Of a DNA stretch of 64,000 bases, positions 1-12,393 are shown in pieces. The notes under the pieces are model-generated. The model searched no databases. It was given only the letters and a program-made list of their open reading frames with translations, and was not told the origin of the DNA. Source of the stretch: Hsuehochloa calcarea (lineage: Eukaryota > Streptophyta > Magnoliopsida > Poales > Poaceae); NCBI GenBank assembly GCA_036346395.1, contig CM070596.1, forward strand, positions 17,832,177-17,896,176, read 5' to 3'. The translations under genes and the position numbers were made by a program. The first letter of the stretch is position 1. The number at the start of each line of letters is the position of its first letter.

Positions 1-664
1 TTAGCAGCTAACATGATTGTGGAGTCCACTACAAGGCCACTAGACTCTTGCTACAGGGCTTGGGCTTACATCTGGTACTTGAATATCAAAGACTGAGGCT
101 ACTAGGAGTGGCAGCATCTCTAGACAGCTAATGCTACAGAACAAGCCTACGGATTTACGTGTTTGTGGCTAATGCCACAATTGGATGAGGCTAATGCCAC
201 AATTGGATGCACTGAGAAACAGGTTCAATTTAAAGCAGGGTTGGTTTTGCAATCCATTTCATTTTTGGGTTTTTTAATATAAAAAATGCCCTTTTTCTCT
301 AGGGAAAATATTGTCATTAGAATCACTCAAGCATATATCCATAAAGTTAAGCAAACAAAAGCTTGATGTTTATCTGGTATTTATGACGAGCTTTATAAAT
401 GAAACTCTGAAAGAATTAAAAAAAACTTCAATGACAGTTTCGTTTCATTTTGTCCAATCATTTCACCTAAAATCGAGTGAATAGATTGGGTACCAACATT
501 AAGCAGTGTGCTTTTAAGATTTAACATGCCTCAAAAAACACATCTACAGGTCCACAATTTTGCATTTCCAAAAGTCATTCACAGGTGTTGCACTTATTAA
601 TAAATTGCCACTTAATCCAACAATAGACATAATAAGAAAATGCCGCCAATGGTAAATATCGTAC
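1..664 (-). other. CNGC intron sequence running off the left edge
   Basis: After the donor site following GNVQ (664/663 on the minus strand) I see no further CNGC exon. The next expected segment, the C-linker after S6, is not found in any minus-strand frame here. The stretch is AT-rich and is best read as an intron longer than 660 bp. Confidence 0.6.
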
Positions 665-3600
665 CTGCACATTACCAATAAGGAGTGCAAATAAAACTAA
701 ACCCGATGTTGAGACAAAAACGGCAAACAAATTCTCCCATGTATAAGTGCTTGTTTTCAGGTTTTGACCAAGAGAACTGCAATAGATAGACCAATATATA
801 ATTACAACATCTTCATCATTCTTTGGTGGAAAATAAACTGAAAGTTGATTATTATTATTTTTTGACAAACCTTAGATTTTGCAGACCCCACCAAAAGCAA
901 TAAAATAATTTTTCAAAGAAGCTAGTCGATTGTGAAACATTTTGGAGAGCTGGTAGATAAATTCCAAAGATTGGGTCTGGACTGACAGTGCCATTTGTTG
1001 GGCAAACAGTTTGTATGAAAGTGTTGTTTCCAGCTGTATTACTTCCACAATATAAAGATGTAGAATCACAGCCATTCTGGTTACTACATGCTTCTCTCCA
1101 ACAGGTATCTTCTCGTTGAATGGAAAGAAGGTACCAAAGAGCTCCAAGGACCTGTAAGCAATTAAAGCATCAGCTAGTAACATCTTTACTATGGCCAACG
1201 AAATATGTCCAAATCAACTGCACTTTATTTGGAGATTAGCTAGCCCTCATAAAGAATTGAATATACTATAACAGACAGTCTGGTCTAAAATCACAAAGTT
1301 CACTAGTATGATATTGCTTAGTGAACCAGTACTTGCTTGGATAAGATGCTGTGCATCATTACAGTCAGCGTTCCCAAATTACCATCACCATCAGATCAGA
1401 AATTTCACTTTCATAATCCAAAAAGGCGATTGATGCATGCACGGCGTTTTAGAATAGACTTGCTAGTATTTTGGAATCTTTTACTTTAGGCATAGCATGC
1501 CTCTGTAGTCAGTAGGTTTCAAATTCTTTCCGGAATCATTTCCCGACATTTTCGGACGTGCTTGTTCTTCTAAAAACAAAATGGCATGGGAGAAATTAAG
1601 TGACAATCAAGGAGCTGATTTGCACACAGTAGTAAGTAGTAACTACTACCTCCATTCTCTTTTACTTGTCATTTGAAGCATCAACAAGTTCTCCAATACA
1701 CATGGCCTGACACACACATGCACCCATGCAGCAAGATTCGTTAAAGCAAAATGTGTCTCACTGTGACAAAATATTTCATTGTTTGTGTTATGCATTATCA
1801 TCTCTGGTTCTATAAGACAGTATGGTTTAACAGCTGATACTGTATAGTGTATACTATAGTTACACCGAAAAACATACAGTGTGTTCCATGAAATATGTTC
1901 CTCTGTGTTTTGATCATGTGACATTGTTGGATAGAACTGCTATAAGTCAAAGTTAACATACATAAATTTATGATGGTCATGAACCTAGGAGAATGATTTT
2001 TAAAAATTAAAAAAATCATCACCTGCCTTATTTTTCTATTGTATTGATGTAAGACCACAAAATAAAATTCAATCAAGAAGAATCTCTCATGATTCACAAG
2101 TAGAGCATTATTATCAAACAATATTTACAAGGTTACCAGCAAGAATGAAAAATAAGGTAAAAATATATATACCAATGAAATCAAATCAACATTGATTCGG
2201 AACTGTAAGTGGTTACTTAGTTAATTTTAGTGAGGAAAAGGGCAAGGTTTTAACTTGCATTCTTCTTACTAATTAATGAGTAGAGGACTTACATGACTAG
2301 CGAGCATATAAATTAAAAGGTTAAAAGCAGCACCAGCCCATGCCGTCTCTGTAATTATACCAGCCGATCTCGTGATTTGAAGGTAGAGTGGTATTATTCG
2401 GATTAGTCGAGGCACATATTGACATGTAACTATAACCATCAATATATTTTTTGCCTTCATAACCTCTGAACCTTGGAGACGGGGTAGCGCTACCAATATA
2501 AACACCTGGCAATGAAAATGTCATGGTTAATTACAACTTTATGACAAAAGAGATCCTCAAAAATGAAAAATCTTTTTTCCGTGTTGTTCATTTCAAATTT
2601 AAGAATAGTAACCTTCAATTAAGAACAGGACTTAAATAAAGTGAGTGGATCAAAACTGAAGATTAAACGATCGGATCTAAACTGAAGTAAGAAAGCTCTG
2701 AACAGTAACTATCAAGCCAGAATACAATCTGACAAAGGTTAAGGGGCTGGACTGGAGGTGTCACAGTGGATACTCTTTCTGGAAAGTTTCTGCTTAGAAT
2801 CAATTCATAATGGTCAGAGTATTCAACTTCTCGGTGTTATAGGTGGAAAGTATCTGCCCTTTTGGACATGTTTTGCAAGTTAGCTCACAGTTTTGATCAT
2901 ACCAAGTAATTGAATAGTATAGGCATCAACTTACTACTCAGCATGCTAATTATGGTATCCCCCACATAACTATTGTCGCTTGTAATCCCCAAAGGAGAAA
3001 ATTCCCTTGGTTGATGCCATCTTATCGACAGAACAGTGCCATCCAAGGCAGTGTGTGCCATCTAACATTGAGGAGCTCATGTATAGAACAGCTCCCCATG
3101 CTATTTAGTTCCCTCAGCCTAGAAACGAAAGAATGTATCTTTTGCTCTTTCATACAAAAATTGCATTTGCTTGCTAATTCCCAACTTTCATGCTTCATAG
3201 CATCTGTAACCCATACATGAGATGCATGAATTAAACCACATATATCATTGATTACCTATTCTACCTTTGCACCAGAAGACAACCCACGTATAGAAACAAA
3301 GAAGATAATGCATGGAACAATGTGGCATGAAGCACATGAGGTACACATGAATATAAGAAATAAGTTTGTATCTACACCTAAACATGGGAAATTGTCACAT
3401 TTTGTGGATATAGAGAAACTTGGTAACAAATTTTCTACGTCGGGGTCTATGTTAGCCAGTGTTCTAAAAATCAGGTCTAGGCGCCGCCTAGGCACTGGGT
3501 GCCAGCTAACCGCCACGATTTCCATGGAATCAGCAGGCTAGGCGGGTTGTCCACCCAGGCAGTCAAAGCCGGTCCTTGGCAGCCTAGACGGCCCTGGGCG

Positions 3601-6217
3601 CGACGGAGCTCAGCAGGCGCCGAAGGGCCTGGACGGCCGCTCAGGTGTCACTGGGCTGCCGGTAGATCTCACCTCCCCTGTTACCGAATCGAACTTAGAG
3701 TAGGCCAGCTGGAAGGGAGGAGGAAGAAGGGTAGGTGGGGATGGAGGAGGAAGGGAGGGAGGTGCTGGCGACTCAGCGGCGGCTGTTGATAAGCAGAGAA
3801 GGCGACGGCGGTTTTGTGGTTGAGCTGATGAGAACCCTAGCCCATCCAGGAACTGAAGAGAAAGGCAGAGAACTTGGCCAGCCCAGCACATCCGACCCAG
3901 GCTTCAACACATAAAACCTAGCTCCGAGGGTTCCACCACCACTTCTCCACTCGATCACAGGCGCAGCAGCGAACGCCAAATCCACCTCGACCCGTCGCCG
4001 CCGGCCGGATCTACCTTGTCGGCGACCACAGCTCCTCGCCGCCGCCAGGATCCACTAGGAGGAGGAGTTGTCCCGCCGCACGGAGATGGAGATGTGTGGA
4101 GCTACATCGCCGCACACCAAGGGAGTATGGAGCTCACCGCCGGCTGGATCCATCTTGCTCCCGCCTCAGGCACCTTCGAGAGGTAGCTACGCCACTGACA
4201 CCATGAGAGGAAGCTGCGTCATTGCCCTGACCTCCTCCACTACCAGCACTGCCTCCACGTCGCCGCAGGTGCTGCCGCTGCACCCCCACCCCTCCCTAGT
4301 CGGCCGCCTAGGTGTTCAGCGCGGGTCTGCTGCCCAACTAGCGCCTTTTATAACATAGATGTTGGCAGATGAAGGCATGAATCCATCATAGGAGATGGGG
4401 TTTATCTCTAGCAAAGACATGAAGATAACCACGTTATTATAGGAAACGGAAAACGCAAGACAGCTTGATTACTTTGTCCCTATTAAAATCATGAACCCCA
4501 ATTAATGGAAGGGGAGGAGGAACACTGGCTCTTATTCCTATTTGTTTAAAACATTAATGCATGCATGATCAAATCAACCATATATGTGTTTGTAGCATCT
4601 TTCATCGCTGATGAGTAATGAGAATTGTCTTCTACATCTTTTCATTGATTCATCTTTGCCCATTCAAATGAGTTCCCCCATCTATGATCTGATGCCCTCC
4701 TTCTCCTTGCCACTAGACAGCATGGAGGTCCATCAAAGCACAGTGTGGTTGTGCAATGGGTGGCCAAAAAAAATTAGGGACTTCTCTAGAAATTAGCACA
4801 TGCCTGGAATCTAGGGTCTGAAAAGGGGCAGGAAACTCAAAGCCATTGTCATTACTGCATATTTGCCCCTACCCACTAATAACCATTTGTGCTTTAATAT
4901 TTGTATAGATTTGTTTGCATACTCGACACAAACTCAAGGAGCAAGAATAGCTTATTTGTTTACCAAGCTTCCGATTCCAGCTAGAACTAAACTTATATCG
5001 GTTTTGAGTCCAACTTTTGGACAGGCTAATCTTGAGGTACCCATTAACACTTCTGTGTATCAATGTATTGCTAATTTGCTACACTAAACACTTCATGCTG
5101 AATCAGTAAAGTTTCAATTTCCCAGTGTTGCACTTCGCGTTGCATTGGTCTATATCTGTCTGCATTCCGGACCATTAATTCTTTGAAGTTTATTAAAGTA
5201 TCCTGAAATTGCTAACAGTAACAGCTACATTTTACTATTGCCTTCCTTATGATCATACATGACTAAACTAGTATAAAAGTGTGTGCATACTATACAATCA
5301 GATTTCATGGATCCTAACAAAATCATCAGAATTACAAGAAATGCATGTTGCTACATGGTTCCGTTCTAACAGGTTAATGAAGTAAATGGCATATGAAATA
5401 CCTGAGGGAGGGGCAGAACAGCTAAGAAATCAATCAGAAAATATGTTGATAGGTACCGCTTTGCTATTGCAAATGTGTCCTCAACCAAGACACCTCGACC
5501 AAACACTCTAGAAGGAGCAATAAAGCCTGTCCTGAACTGAAATATCATATGGAGTAAATAGAAGATATCTGTGAAAATGCGCAGGATACTTGCTATAATT
5601 TCCAAATTCTTATCCAGATACAGGCAGTTATTGTCACCATCAATCACCGGGATATAGAAGAATAATGGGTCCACAGAAACTGCAATAAGACATGATATCA
5701 CAAATATCTTGTTCCATCTCTGTAAAAATGGCCCTTGAGGATCAAGAACTCTCGTTTTTGTCTTTCTTTCCTCCGAAGCCGATTTGTTCAGGGTTTCAGA
5801 ATGTGAATAGTTCCCTAGGAATGAGAAGGCTCCTATAGTTCTATCCATTAGTGAGTCAAATACATTATGCCTTCCTTCTGAAGCTAACTTATCTGAATTG
5901 ACAGAATGCTCTGATCGCCAGTCCTGAAACCTGCACATTAAAAAAACACAACATAGAAGAATACTTATAAGAATAATGCACATTCTTCTGTTGGCAGCTA
6001 TTTATATTACAACAACTTTGGAATTCAGTCTAATGTGAACTTTCTGTAAACCACAAAATGAATCTGACCTCATATATTTCCAATGAAGTATATTGTTCTT
6101 TAAACTGAAGTAACTAGTAAGTTTTTATTCCTAATGAAGACATCAGCACACTCTTGAATCTTAGTAAAAGGAGAGGATAGAAGCTAACCTCACATATCTC
6201 TCCTCTCGGACAGTCAT
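665..6217 (-). CDS. Cyclic nucleotide-gated ion channel (CNGC), 5' part of gene; 3' part lies beyond position 1
   Basis: Coding exons on the minus strand: 6217-6189, 5930-5402, 2505-2293, 1151-871 and 776-665, all with GT/AG borders and matching phase (186+71+131 = 388 codons). The start ATG at 6215-6217 gives MTVREERYVR, and splicing then joins FQDWRSE, the usual start of plant CNGCs. Residues about 84-106 form S1, 119-142 S2, 163-183 S3. Exon 3 covers S4/S5 with RLIRIIPLYLQ. The pore selectivity triplet GQN is at about 354-356, in SSLGQNLKTS, and S6 is about 364-386. The cyclic-nucleotide and calmodulin-binding C-terminus is expected further left, outside the window. The product should be a plasma-membrane, cyclic-nucleotide/calmodulin-gated cation channel (family knowledge). 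No lesion is visible in these exons. Intron 2 (2506-5401) carries a hAT-type element. The exact paralogue cannot be named. Confidence 0.93.
2506..3448 (-). other. CNGC intron 2, part without gene
   Basis: This is AT-rich intron sequence between the exon ending at 2505 and the hAT-A element. I see no coding similarity or structured repeat in it. Confidence 0.5.
3457..4358. mobile_element. Non-autonomous hAT-type element (hAT-A) in CNGC intron 2
   Basis: The element is bounded by an 8-bp near-perfect target duplication, ATGTTAGC (3449-3456) and ATGTTGGC (4359-4366). Its ends are imperfect inverted repeats: CAGTGTTCTAAAAATC on the left and, reverse-complemented, CTATGTTATAAAAGG on the right. 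Both ends are followed by CCTAGGCGG-like subterminal motifs. The 902-bp body is GC-rich, unlike the AT-rich intron around it, and its open frames show no recognisable transposase, so it is probably non-autonomous. An 8-bp duplication is the hAT superfamily hallmark. It lies well away from the CNGC splice sites. The GC-rich interior could be captured host sequence, but I recognise nothing in it. Confidence 0.75.
4367..5401 (-). other. CNGC intron 2, remaining part without gene
   Basis: AT-rich intron sequence upstream (in gene sense) of hAT-A. I see no recognisable coding or mobile sequence. Confidence 0.5.
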
Positions 6218-6486
6218 TAATTCCGCCTAACACCAGCAGACAAAACAGGGCCAGCAAGGTGGAATTAATGAATCAAATCTTCAAGTGCAGCGTCAAAGTA
6301 TCACCTCTCTGATAATCACCATCAAAAAACTGAGTAAGAGCCCTCGAAAGGCGCAGAAAGCAAATCCATCATCTTGAGTGTAAATTCTTGTTAACATAAC
6401 GAGTACAATAAACTGGACAAAAATCCTCAGGCCCAAGGATCAAGAGAAGAAAACCTCAGCTAATCAACAAGACCATGTGTCACCTG

Positions 6487-8800
6487 TGTGAAACATCCTG
6501 AAAATTTCAAATTTTCAAAAGTTTTTTAATCTTTTGGTTGAATTTGACTTCTTTCCCTTTTCGGAAACTCCAGCCCAATTTCTGCTTTCCTTTTCAGGCA
6601 TTCCCGTTTTCCTTCCCTGGTGGCGCATTTTCTCCTTGGCCGCCACCGTCTTCTTCTCCCCGCGTCATCCCCAACACGGCACCACCTCTCCTTCGTCATC
6701 ACCGCCAGCGCTGCCTCCATCACCTGCCACCTCCCGCACCACGCACCGCCTCAAGCACCTTCCACCGCCTTCGTCGCGCCACCTCACCCGGCCACCTTGC
6801 CTCTCCCGGCGCCGCCCAACCGCGCTCGGCCAACCACGTCGCCGCCACTACTGCACCGCCTGCCTGCTCCCGCCGCCTTCCCCGAGATATAAAAGCCCAC
6901 CCTCGGCTCGCATTCTACCTCACCTCCAACTCCACCACCACCTCTCCTTTGCCCGTTCGTCACCAGAGCCGACGAATTTGAAGAACTTCCGCAGCCACTG
7001 TTCTTCTTCCCCGACAAGCCTTAGGTGAAATTCGTCGCCTCCGTTGCTTCCCCTCCCTTCTACCTCTGGCACTAGCTCCCTCTCGCCACCGCGAAGCTTT
7101 CCCCCACCATCCCCCACCCCATCCTCGCCCCTAGCTCGCCGGCGACGAGCTCCTCCTCCGCGCCACCCACTGCTCCGTGGACAGAGCGCCTCAGGCCACC
7201 CCTAGCTCCGCCGACACCTCCTCTGAACTCCCCTCACCTCGCTGATGCTCTCACACCCCTTGCCCTGGCCGAAGCTTGGTCATAGCGCCGCCACCTCCGT
7301 CCCCTACTCCGGCCGTGCGCCTTCACCGCCGCGCGCCCCTTGCCAAACCTCCTCCCTTCCGGTGAAACCCCAAAATGGAACCCCCGCGCCACCCTGAACC
7401 TCCCAAAGACCTCTCGCGCCGGGCCACCACTGCTGTCGCAGATCGCTGCCGCCTCCTCCGCCGGCTCGGCGAGCTGGCTGCCTTCAGCGCGGCTCAAGCC
7501 GCTGGGAGTGGCAGTTAAGGCTCGCCATTTTGGGCTTCGGCCCATTTGGGTACTATTCACAACTGTAAACATTAAATCAAAACACTGTTTGCGGCACAGT
7601 AAAACAATTTACTGTTCGTTTGTTTTATTTTATTTTGCACTAGGTCCCGACTTCGACGACCAAGCCCCGGAAGACGCCAGACAAGACGAGCTACTAGAAG
7701 AATTTGTGCAAGGAGGCAAGTCGCATTCCTTTGATCATTTTGAGCCAATATTTCATGTATTTATATTATTACTTTCATTATTGTATTTGTGCCAATTACT
7801 TTAAATACGAAAATAATACTTTTGAATGCCATGATAAATATATAAATCCTATTACCCCACAAACAAACCCACCCAGCTTTTGTAGGCCATATTCACGTTG
7901 ACAAGTTTACATAAAATGGTAGCTATATATTTAGCTTTGTCATCACAAAAAATGTGTTTATAAATCCTAAAAAGCAGTATTGGCTATTCGTCAATAGTTT
8001 TGGAGAGTTGAGGGTTGAGACCAGGAAGTTGGACAATCCAATAGACTCGTGTTAAAAGTGAGTCAAAAGTGAGACTTGGAGGGTGGACAACCACGTGTTG
8101 GTGTTGATCCATCTTCTCACTGTAAGACACGTAAGGACAATAACCTTGTACTAAAGTAACAGACACAGAAAACCGCTCAACCACGAGTGTGATCGTTCCT
8201 TTCTGGCATAGTACACTGCTCATCCAATTGAATATCTACAAAATTTAGAGTGGGACAGGGGTGGGCCTGATGGGAGACTCGCTGGTCTTCATAACGGTAG
8301 GTGTCGGTTCCACTATTGGCCAGTGGTCTCCCGAGGGCTGTATGGTCCGTAGACTTACCAGATAGAGACTAAAAAGGTTGGACAGTGAAAAGACTTTGTT
8401 ATCTCAGCTCAGTCGCACGCTAAGATGTTGTGTGTATATTGCATGACAGTATGAGCTTAAGTTATCTTATGGGTAAAGTTGAGCAACTCTGTAAACCATC
8501 TACAGAGGAAACTTGGGTAAACCTTAATCTTATGTAATAAAAGTTTGGTTTTTGTTGTTATTCGAAAGTTTACTTGAAATGTTGCTTACTTCGCAATTGC
8601 ACATCCTGGACGACTGTGAAGAGTTTGACGTCCCAAAAAATAGGGACATAAACATTACACTGTGATAGTCCAATGGATCACTATGTGATTCCAGAATGTG
8701 AATAGAAACACTTTCAGTTAAAGACGAAATGACTTTGTTTTGCAGCTTGTAACAAGACGAGCAAAAGGAAATATTTCCACCAAACAAGTAAGAGGCAGCT
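6487..8800 (+). mobile_element. Possible gypsy-type LTR plus leader remnant, plus orientation
   Basis: The stretch opens with TGTGAAACATCC followed by AAATTTCAAATTTTC, a style common at the start of grass gypsy LTRs. A TATA box (TATAAAAG, about 6888-6895) precedes a CT-rich, GC-rich 5'-UTR-like segment (6900-7560). After that comes an AT-rich leader with a GAC/GAAGACGCC-type segment near 7650-7700, as in leaders of rice gypsy elements. No gag or pol reading frame, primer-binding site or second LTR was found, so it may be a solo LTR or a decayed fragment. Long open frames in 6530-7800 on both strands are low-complexity Pro/Ser/Arg shadows of the GC-rich DNA. Boundaries and family are inference; a genuine promoter and first exon of an unknown gene is the alternative. 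Confidence 0.35.
6886..6896 (+). promoter_or_regulatory. TATA-box-like element
   Basis: GATATAAAAGCCC lies in an otherwise GC-rich, CT-rich stretch and is followed about 30 bp later by a pyrimidine-rich transcribed-leader-like segment. It would serve plus-strand transcription of the LTR-like element, away from the minus-strand CNGC gene. Confidence 0.4.
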
Positions 8801-8821
8801 ACATAAAAAAAAAAAAAAAAA

Positions 8822-9570
8822 GATCGATTGGTGACTTTAACCGTTCCTGTGAATAGGAACGATTCAGTTAGAAGTGAAATGAAGGTGACGTTGCAATTTC
8901 CTCCGCTTCAAGAACTACCCAAGAACTAACGGTTTGTGGCTTGCAAGGGGAACAACAGTAAAGAACTCGACGGCAGATAGCAACAACAAAGACATCAGAA
9001 TCCGGACCCCTAAACCCGAATAAGATCATAAAATTACACTCTGGGACACCAATTCCACCGGTAAATCGCACAAAGACAACGGTAAACTATTCCCAATTCC
9101 TCAGCGGCGAATCTAGCTCGGCACCTAAACACTCCGTTCAGCGCACCAAGGCGACACTCGCACCACCGGCGGTCACAATTCGCGGCACGCTCATGGCTCA
9201 TCCCCAGAGAAAGAGCAGCGCGCACGGGCAGCTCTGCCGCGAGATCACGGCACCAGCGGATCAGTAGCGGTACGTCGAAAACCGAAATGGATCTGAACTA
9301 AACAGCGAGCAAAAGAAGTAGATCGGAGCGGGGTGGGGGCAGCAAGAGCCGCCGCAGCAGCAGCAACAGAAGAAGCAAGCAAGCTTACCAGAGCGGAGGG
9401 TTCGAGGAGGGGCGGAGTCCCGGCCGAGGAGGAAGAGGAGGAGTTTTTAGAGCTACTAGTGAGGATATTTACGAAGAGGTCGAGGCAACGGCGGACGGAA
9501 AAAGGCCACGACAGGGACGGTTGGGTTGCCTCGGAAGGACGGCTCAATCCTGCGCTGCGCGATGACCGAT
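8822..9570 (-). repeat. Inverted-repeat arm 1 (partner of 12394-13162)
   Basis: Read on the minus strand this arm matches 12394-13162 almost base for base, with small indels. It runs from ATCGGTCATCGCGCAGCG to GTCACCAATCGATC. It contains an exon-like GC-rich segment ending in CTCTG followed by a donor-like GTAAGCTTGC, then an intron-like T-rich segment. This looks like the 5' UTR/first exon and first intron of some gene. The parent gene is not recognised. A poly-A run (about 8803-8821) sits immediately outside the arm. Confidence 0.85.
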
Positions 9571-9662
9571 GGGAACTTGCGCTAAATAAGATATTTAACA
9601 GGTTGCGCAGAAACATCAGCTCTGCCTGTAACAAAGGGAATTCTCAAGATATCACATATTTA

Positions 9663-9788
9663 TGCTATTTTCTGCGAAATGTTATTAAATTTAATGTAAT
9701 AGAATATTTACCATATTTTATATTAGCTGCTATTTTCTGCGAAATGTTATTAAGTTTAATGTAATAGAATATTTATCATATTTTATAT
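9663..9788. repeat. Tandem duplication, two units with 65-bp period
   Basis: TGCTATTTTCTGCGAAATG and the following AT-rich text occur at 9663-9723 and again at 9728-9788 with only two or three differences. The repeat lies between inverted-repeat arm 1 and the NFS1 pseudogene. Confidence 0.85.
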
Positions 9789-9863
9789 TGGTTCTTCGTT
9801 AATTTACCTTTTTCGAATGTTTTATTTATATTTCTGGTTTAATCGCCCTGACCCACATGCGAA

Positions 9864-11173
9864 ATGGCGTTTTTGTTCCTCCTCACCCGTGTTCATCCTT
9901 CTCCTCGCGGCGCTCCTCTTGCTGCTCGCAACGGCCGCCTCTGCCTCCACGCTGGCCGTCGCACGCCACATTCGCACCAACTCCTCAGCCGCCTCCTCTC
10001 CCTCTTCCTCCGCCACGGCGGCCGCCTCCCCGCTTCCCCTTTCCCCGCCCGCGCCCTCTCCACGGCCGTCGTGCCGATCGTTGACGCCGTCGAGGAGGAG
10101 GATGCAATCACCATCAAGGCGTGCGCATCTCGAGGCGGCCGCTCTACATGGACAAGCAGGCGACGACGCCCGTGGACCCGCATGTGCTTGACGCCATGCT
10201 TCCCCCCTACCTCCACCGCTACGGGGACCCACACTCCCACACCCACCTCTACGGCTGGGAGTCCGATGTCGCTGTCGAGAGGCCAGCGCGCGTGGCGGCT
10301 CTTCTTGGGCGCCACCGAGGAGATCTTCACCCCGGGCGCTACTGAGTGCAACAACATCACCATCAAGGGCGTCACGCGCTTGTACCGCAACTACCCCCGC
10401 CACGTTATCACCACCCAGACCGAGCACAAGTGCGTCTTTGACACCTAAAGGTATCTCCAGCAGGAGGGGTTCGAGGTCACATACCTCCCCGTCCTCCCCG
10501 ACGGCCTCGTTGATGTCGCACAGCTCAACGATGTGATACGCACCGACACCGAACTCGTCTCTGTCATGACCGTCAACAACGAGATCAGCAAAGTCCAGCC
10601 GCCCGAGGAGATTGGCCGCATCTGCCACAATAAGGACGCTCAGGCCCTTGGCAAGATCCCAATCAATGTCAACTAGATGGGAATTGGACTCATGCCGCTG
10701 TCCAGTAACAAGATTTACTGACCCAGGGGTGTAGGTGCGCTCTACTAACGTCGCCGCCCTCGCGTCCATGTGGAGCCGCAGATGAGCAACAGTGGCCAGG
10801 GGCGTGGCATCCGTAGTGGGACGGTGTCCACGCCGCTTGTTGTTGGATTTGGCGCTGCCTGCGAAATTGCAGCCAAAGAGATGGACTATGATCACAAGCG
10901 AGTTACCGCTCTGCAGCAGCCTCATCGCTCGATGGCATCCGTCGTGAGTTGATGATGTTGTCATCAATGGGAGCATGTAGCATCGGTACCCAGGCAACCT
11001 AAACTTGTCATTTGCTTATGTCGAGGGGGAGAGCTTGCTGATGGGGCTGAAGGAGGTGGCTTTGTCGAGTGGCAGCGCCTGCACTAGTGCTAGCTTGGAG
11101 AACTCCTATGTGCTGCGGGTGCCGGGGGTGAACGAGGACATGGCGCACACCTCTATTCACTTTGGCAAATAAT
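9864..11173 (+). pseudogene. NFS1: Mitochondrial cysteine desulfurase (NFS1) pseudogene, intronless
   Basis: Plus-strand frames spell most of NFS1 in order: an N-terminal presequence-like region ending ARALSTA (about 9870-10070), RPLYMDKQATTPVDP (10135), HLYGWESD, TPGATECNN, TTQTEHKC, VSVMTVNNE, RSGTVSTPLVVGFGAACE, and the catalytic-cysteine loop SSGSACTSASLE (about 11070). Lesions: a 1-bp loss near 10115, further frameshifts, stops at about 10446, 10675, 10720 and 10746, loss of the segment before DAQALGK where the HTDA motif belongs, SNK replacing SGHK at the PLP-lysine motif, and an early stop at about 11171 that removes the C-terminus. The functional enzyme supplies sulfur for Fe-S clusters in mitochondria; this copy cannot. 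It lies between the two inverted-repeat arms. Lack of introns is compatible with retroposition, but the intron state of the parent gene is not known to me. Confidence 0.9.
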
Positions 11174-12123
11174 CTATTGCATCGAACTTAATGATATTTT
11201 GTAGAATGTAGAACAAACGTGTGGCATTTTGACCATTAGCCCCCATAACAAGCATGCACCACAAGCCCACAAAAGCAGGAAAAAAATGGTTGGAAAACTA
11301 CGGCATGGTCATCCAGGCGGCCAGTCCCGGCAAACACCAGAATTGAGATTTCATTCATAAAAAATGATTATTTTTTCAAGAACCCTTTTCTAATTGACAC
11401 TGACAACGCTTTACTACACCAACAGCACCTTCACGAAATTACCATAGTAATCGTCGGTTTGATATAAAAAAATCACTAACCAAGCAACGAATTAGCAACC
11501 CATCGAATCGAATAAACGATATTTTTACCGGCACCTGATGGGAAGAAGAAGAAGAAAATAAAAATGTGAATAAATGAACAACCAATTTTTACTTGGGGCA
11601 TGAGTGGCGAAGCGGGGTGGAAGCGACAAGAAGAGGCGGCGGCGTTGAAGAAATAGAGGGAGGAGAGGGAGTCGCTCCGTGATGGCTTCTTTGCTACTCC
11701 TCTCTCCTCTTTATTTTCCTCAATCCCTTTTTCTAGGTTTTTGGAATCTCTGCTGTGAGGAGGAAAAATGGAAGGATGGAGAGTTACCATGTGACGCGGG
11801 TGCGTGGAGACCCCTCCGATTGGGATTGGATGGCTCGGTGGATTTGAAGGGTAATTTTGGATGCTAAAATTTACCTGTGCTCCGAGAGTTAGGTTTGTGG
11901 AGAAAATAAAAAAGAAAACGAGGATTTGCGTTCATTAACCCTGAAGTGTTTTCTTTTCAATCATTCAAGTTGCTCATTTTGGGCTTCTTGCGCCCTTTTC
12001 TTTTATGTTTCGTGATTTTTCTCCTTCGTATGGTGAACAAGAGCGGTCATATATATACTTATCAAAACTTTCAACCACTGTGGGCCTATCGCAAGGATGC
12101 GGAACTACACCTTAGATGTGGCG
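11174..12123. other. Interval without recognisable gene
   Basis: Mixed composition with a purine-rich stretch at 11540-11660. The open frames here (for example near 11480-11790 and 11950-12160) show no domain I recognise and are probably chance. Confidence 0.5.
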
Positions 12124-12393
12124 CAGAGGTGGTCAAATGGGCGGCATGGTCCATTCTGGCTCGTTAAAGAATCGTGTTATGCCAGTTCACGTGTCTAGAT
12201 GTCAGTCCAATCACAGCCCGAAGGGCGGTCATGCCGTGTCGGTATGAATCCGTTTGGCCCGTCTAGTCTATATATGGTCCATGTAGCCTAAAAATTAAAA
12301 AAAAAAATCAGAAAATGCAAAAAAAAAATAAAAAAATCAGAAAAAAAACGTAGAATTCATAAATACGTCGATGGGGACTGCGCGAAAGAAATT

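Noticed and set aside
872..1198. Minus-strand 108-codon frame beginning MAIVKMLLAD
   Set aside because: It overlaps CNGC exon 4 in another frame; the conserved CNGC text and splice sites explain the region.
3499..4358. Open frames inside the CNGC intron
   Set aside because: They fall wholly within the hAT-A element, have no recognised domain and lack coding context.
6530..7580. Pro/Ser- or Arg-rich proteins on both strands
   Set aside because: Low-complexity translations of a CT-rich, GC-rich stretch downstream of a TATA-like box; better read as LTR or leader sequence.
9822..10997. Minus-strand open frame of 391 codons
   Set aside because: It is the reverse complement of the NFS1 pseudogene; its text shows no family and the plus strand carries the conserved motifs.
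12116..12123. 8-bp target duplication for hAT-B
   Set aside because: ATGTGGCG on the left and GTCAGCCC on the right do not match; the element call rests on inverted termini and transposase instead.
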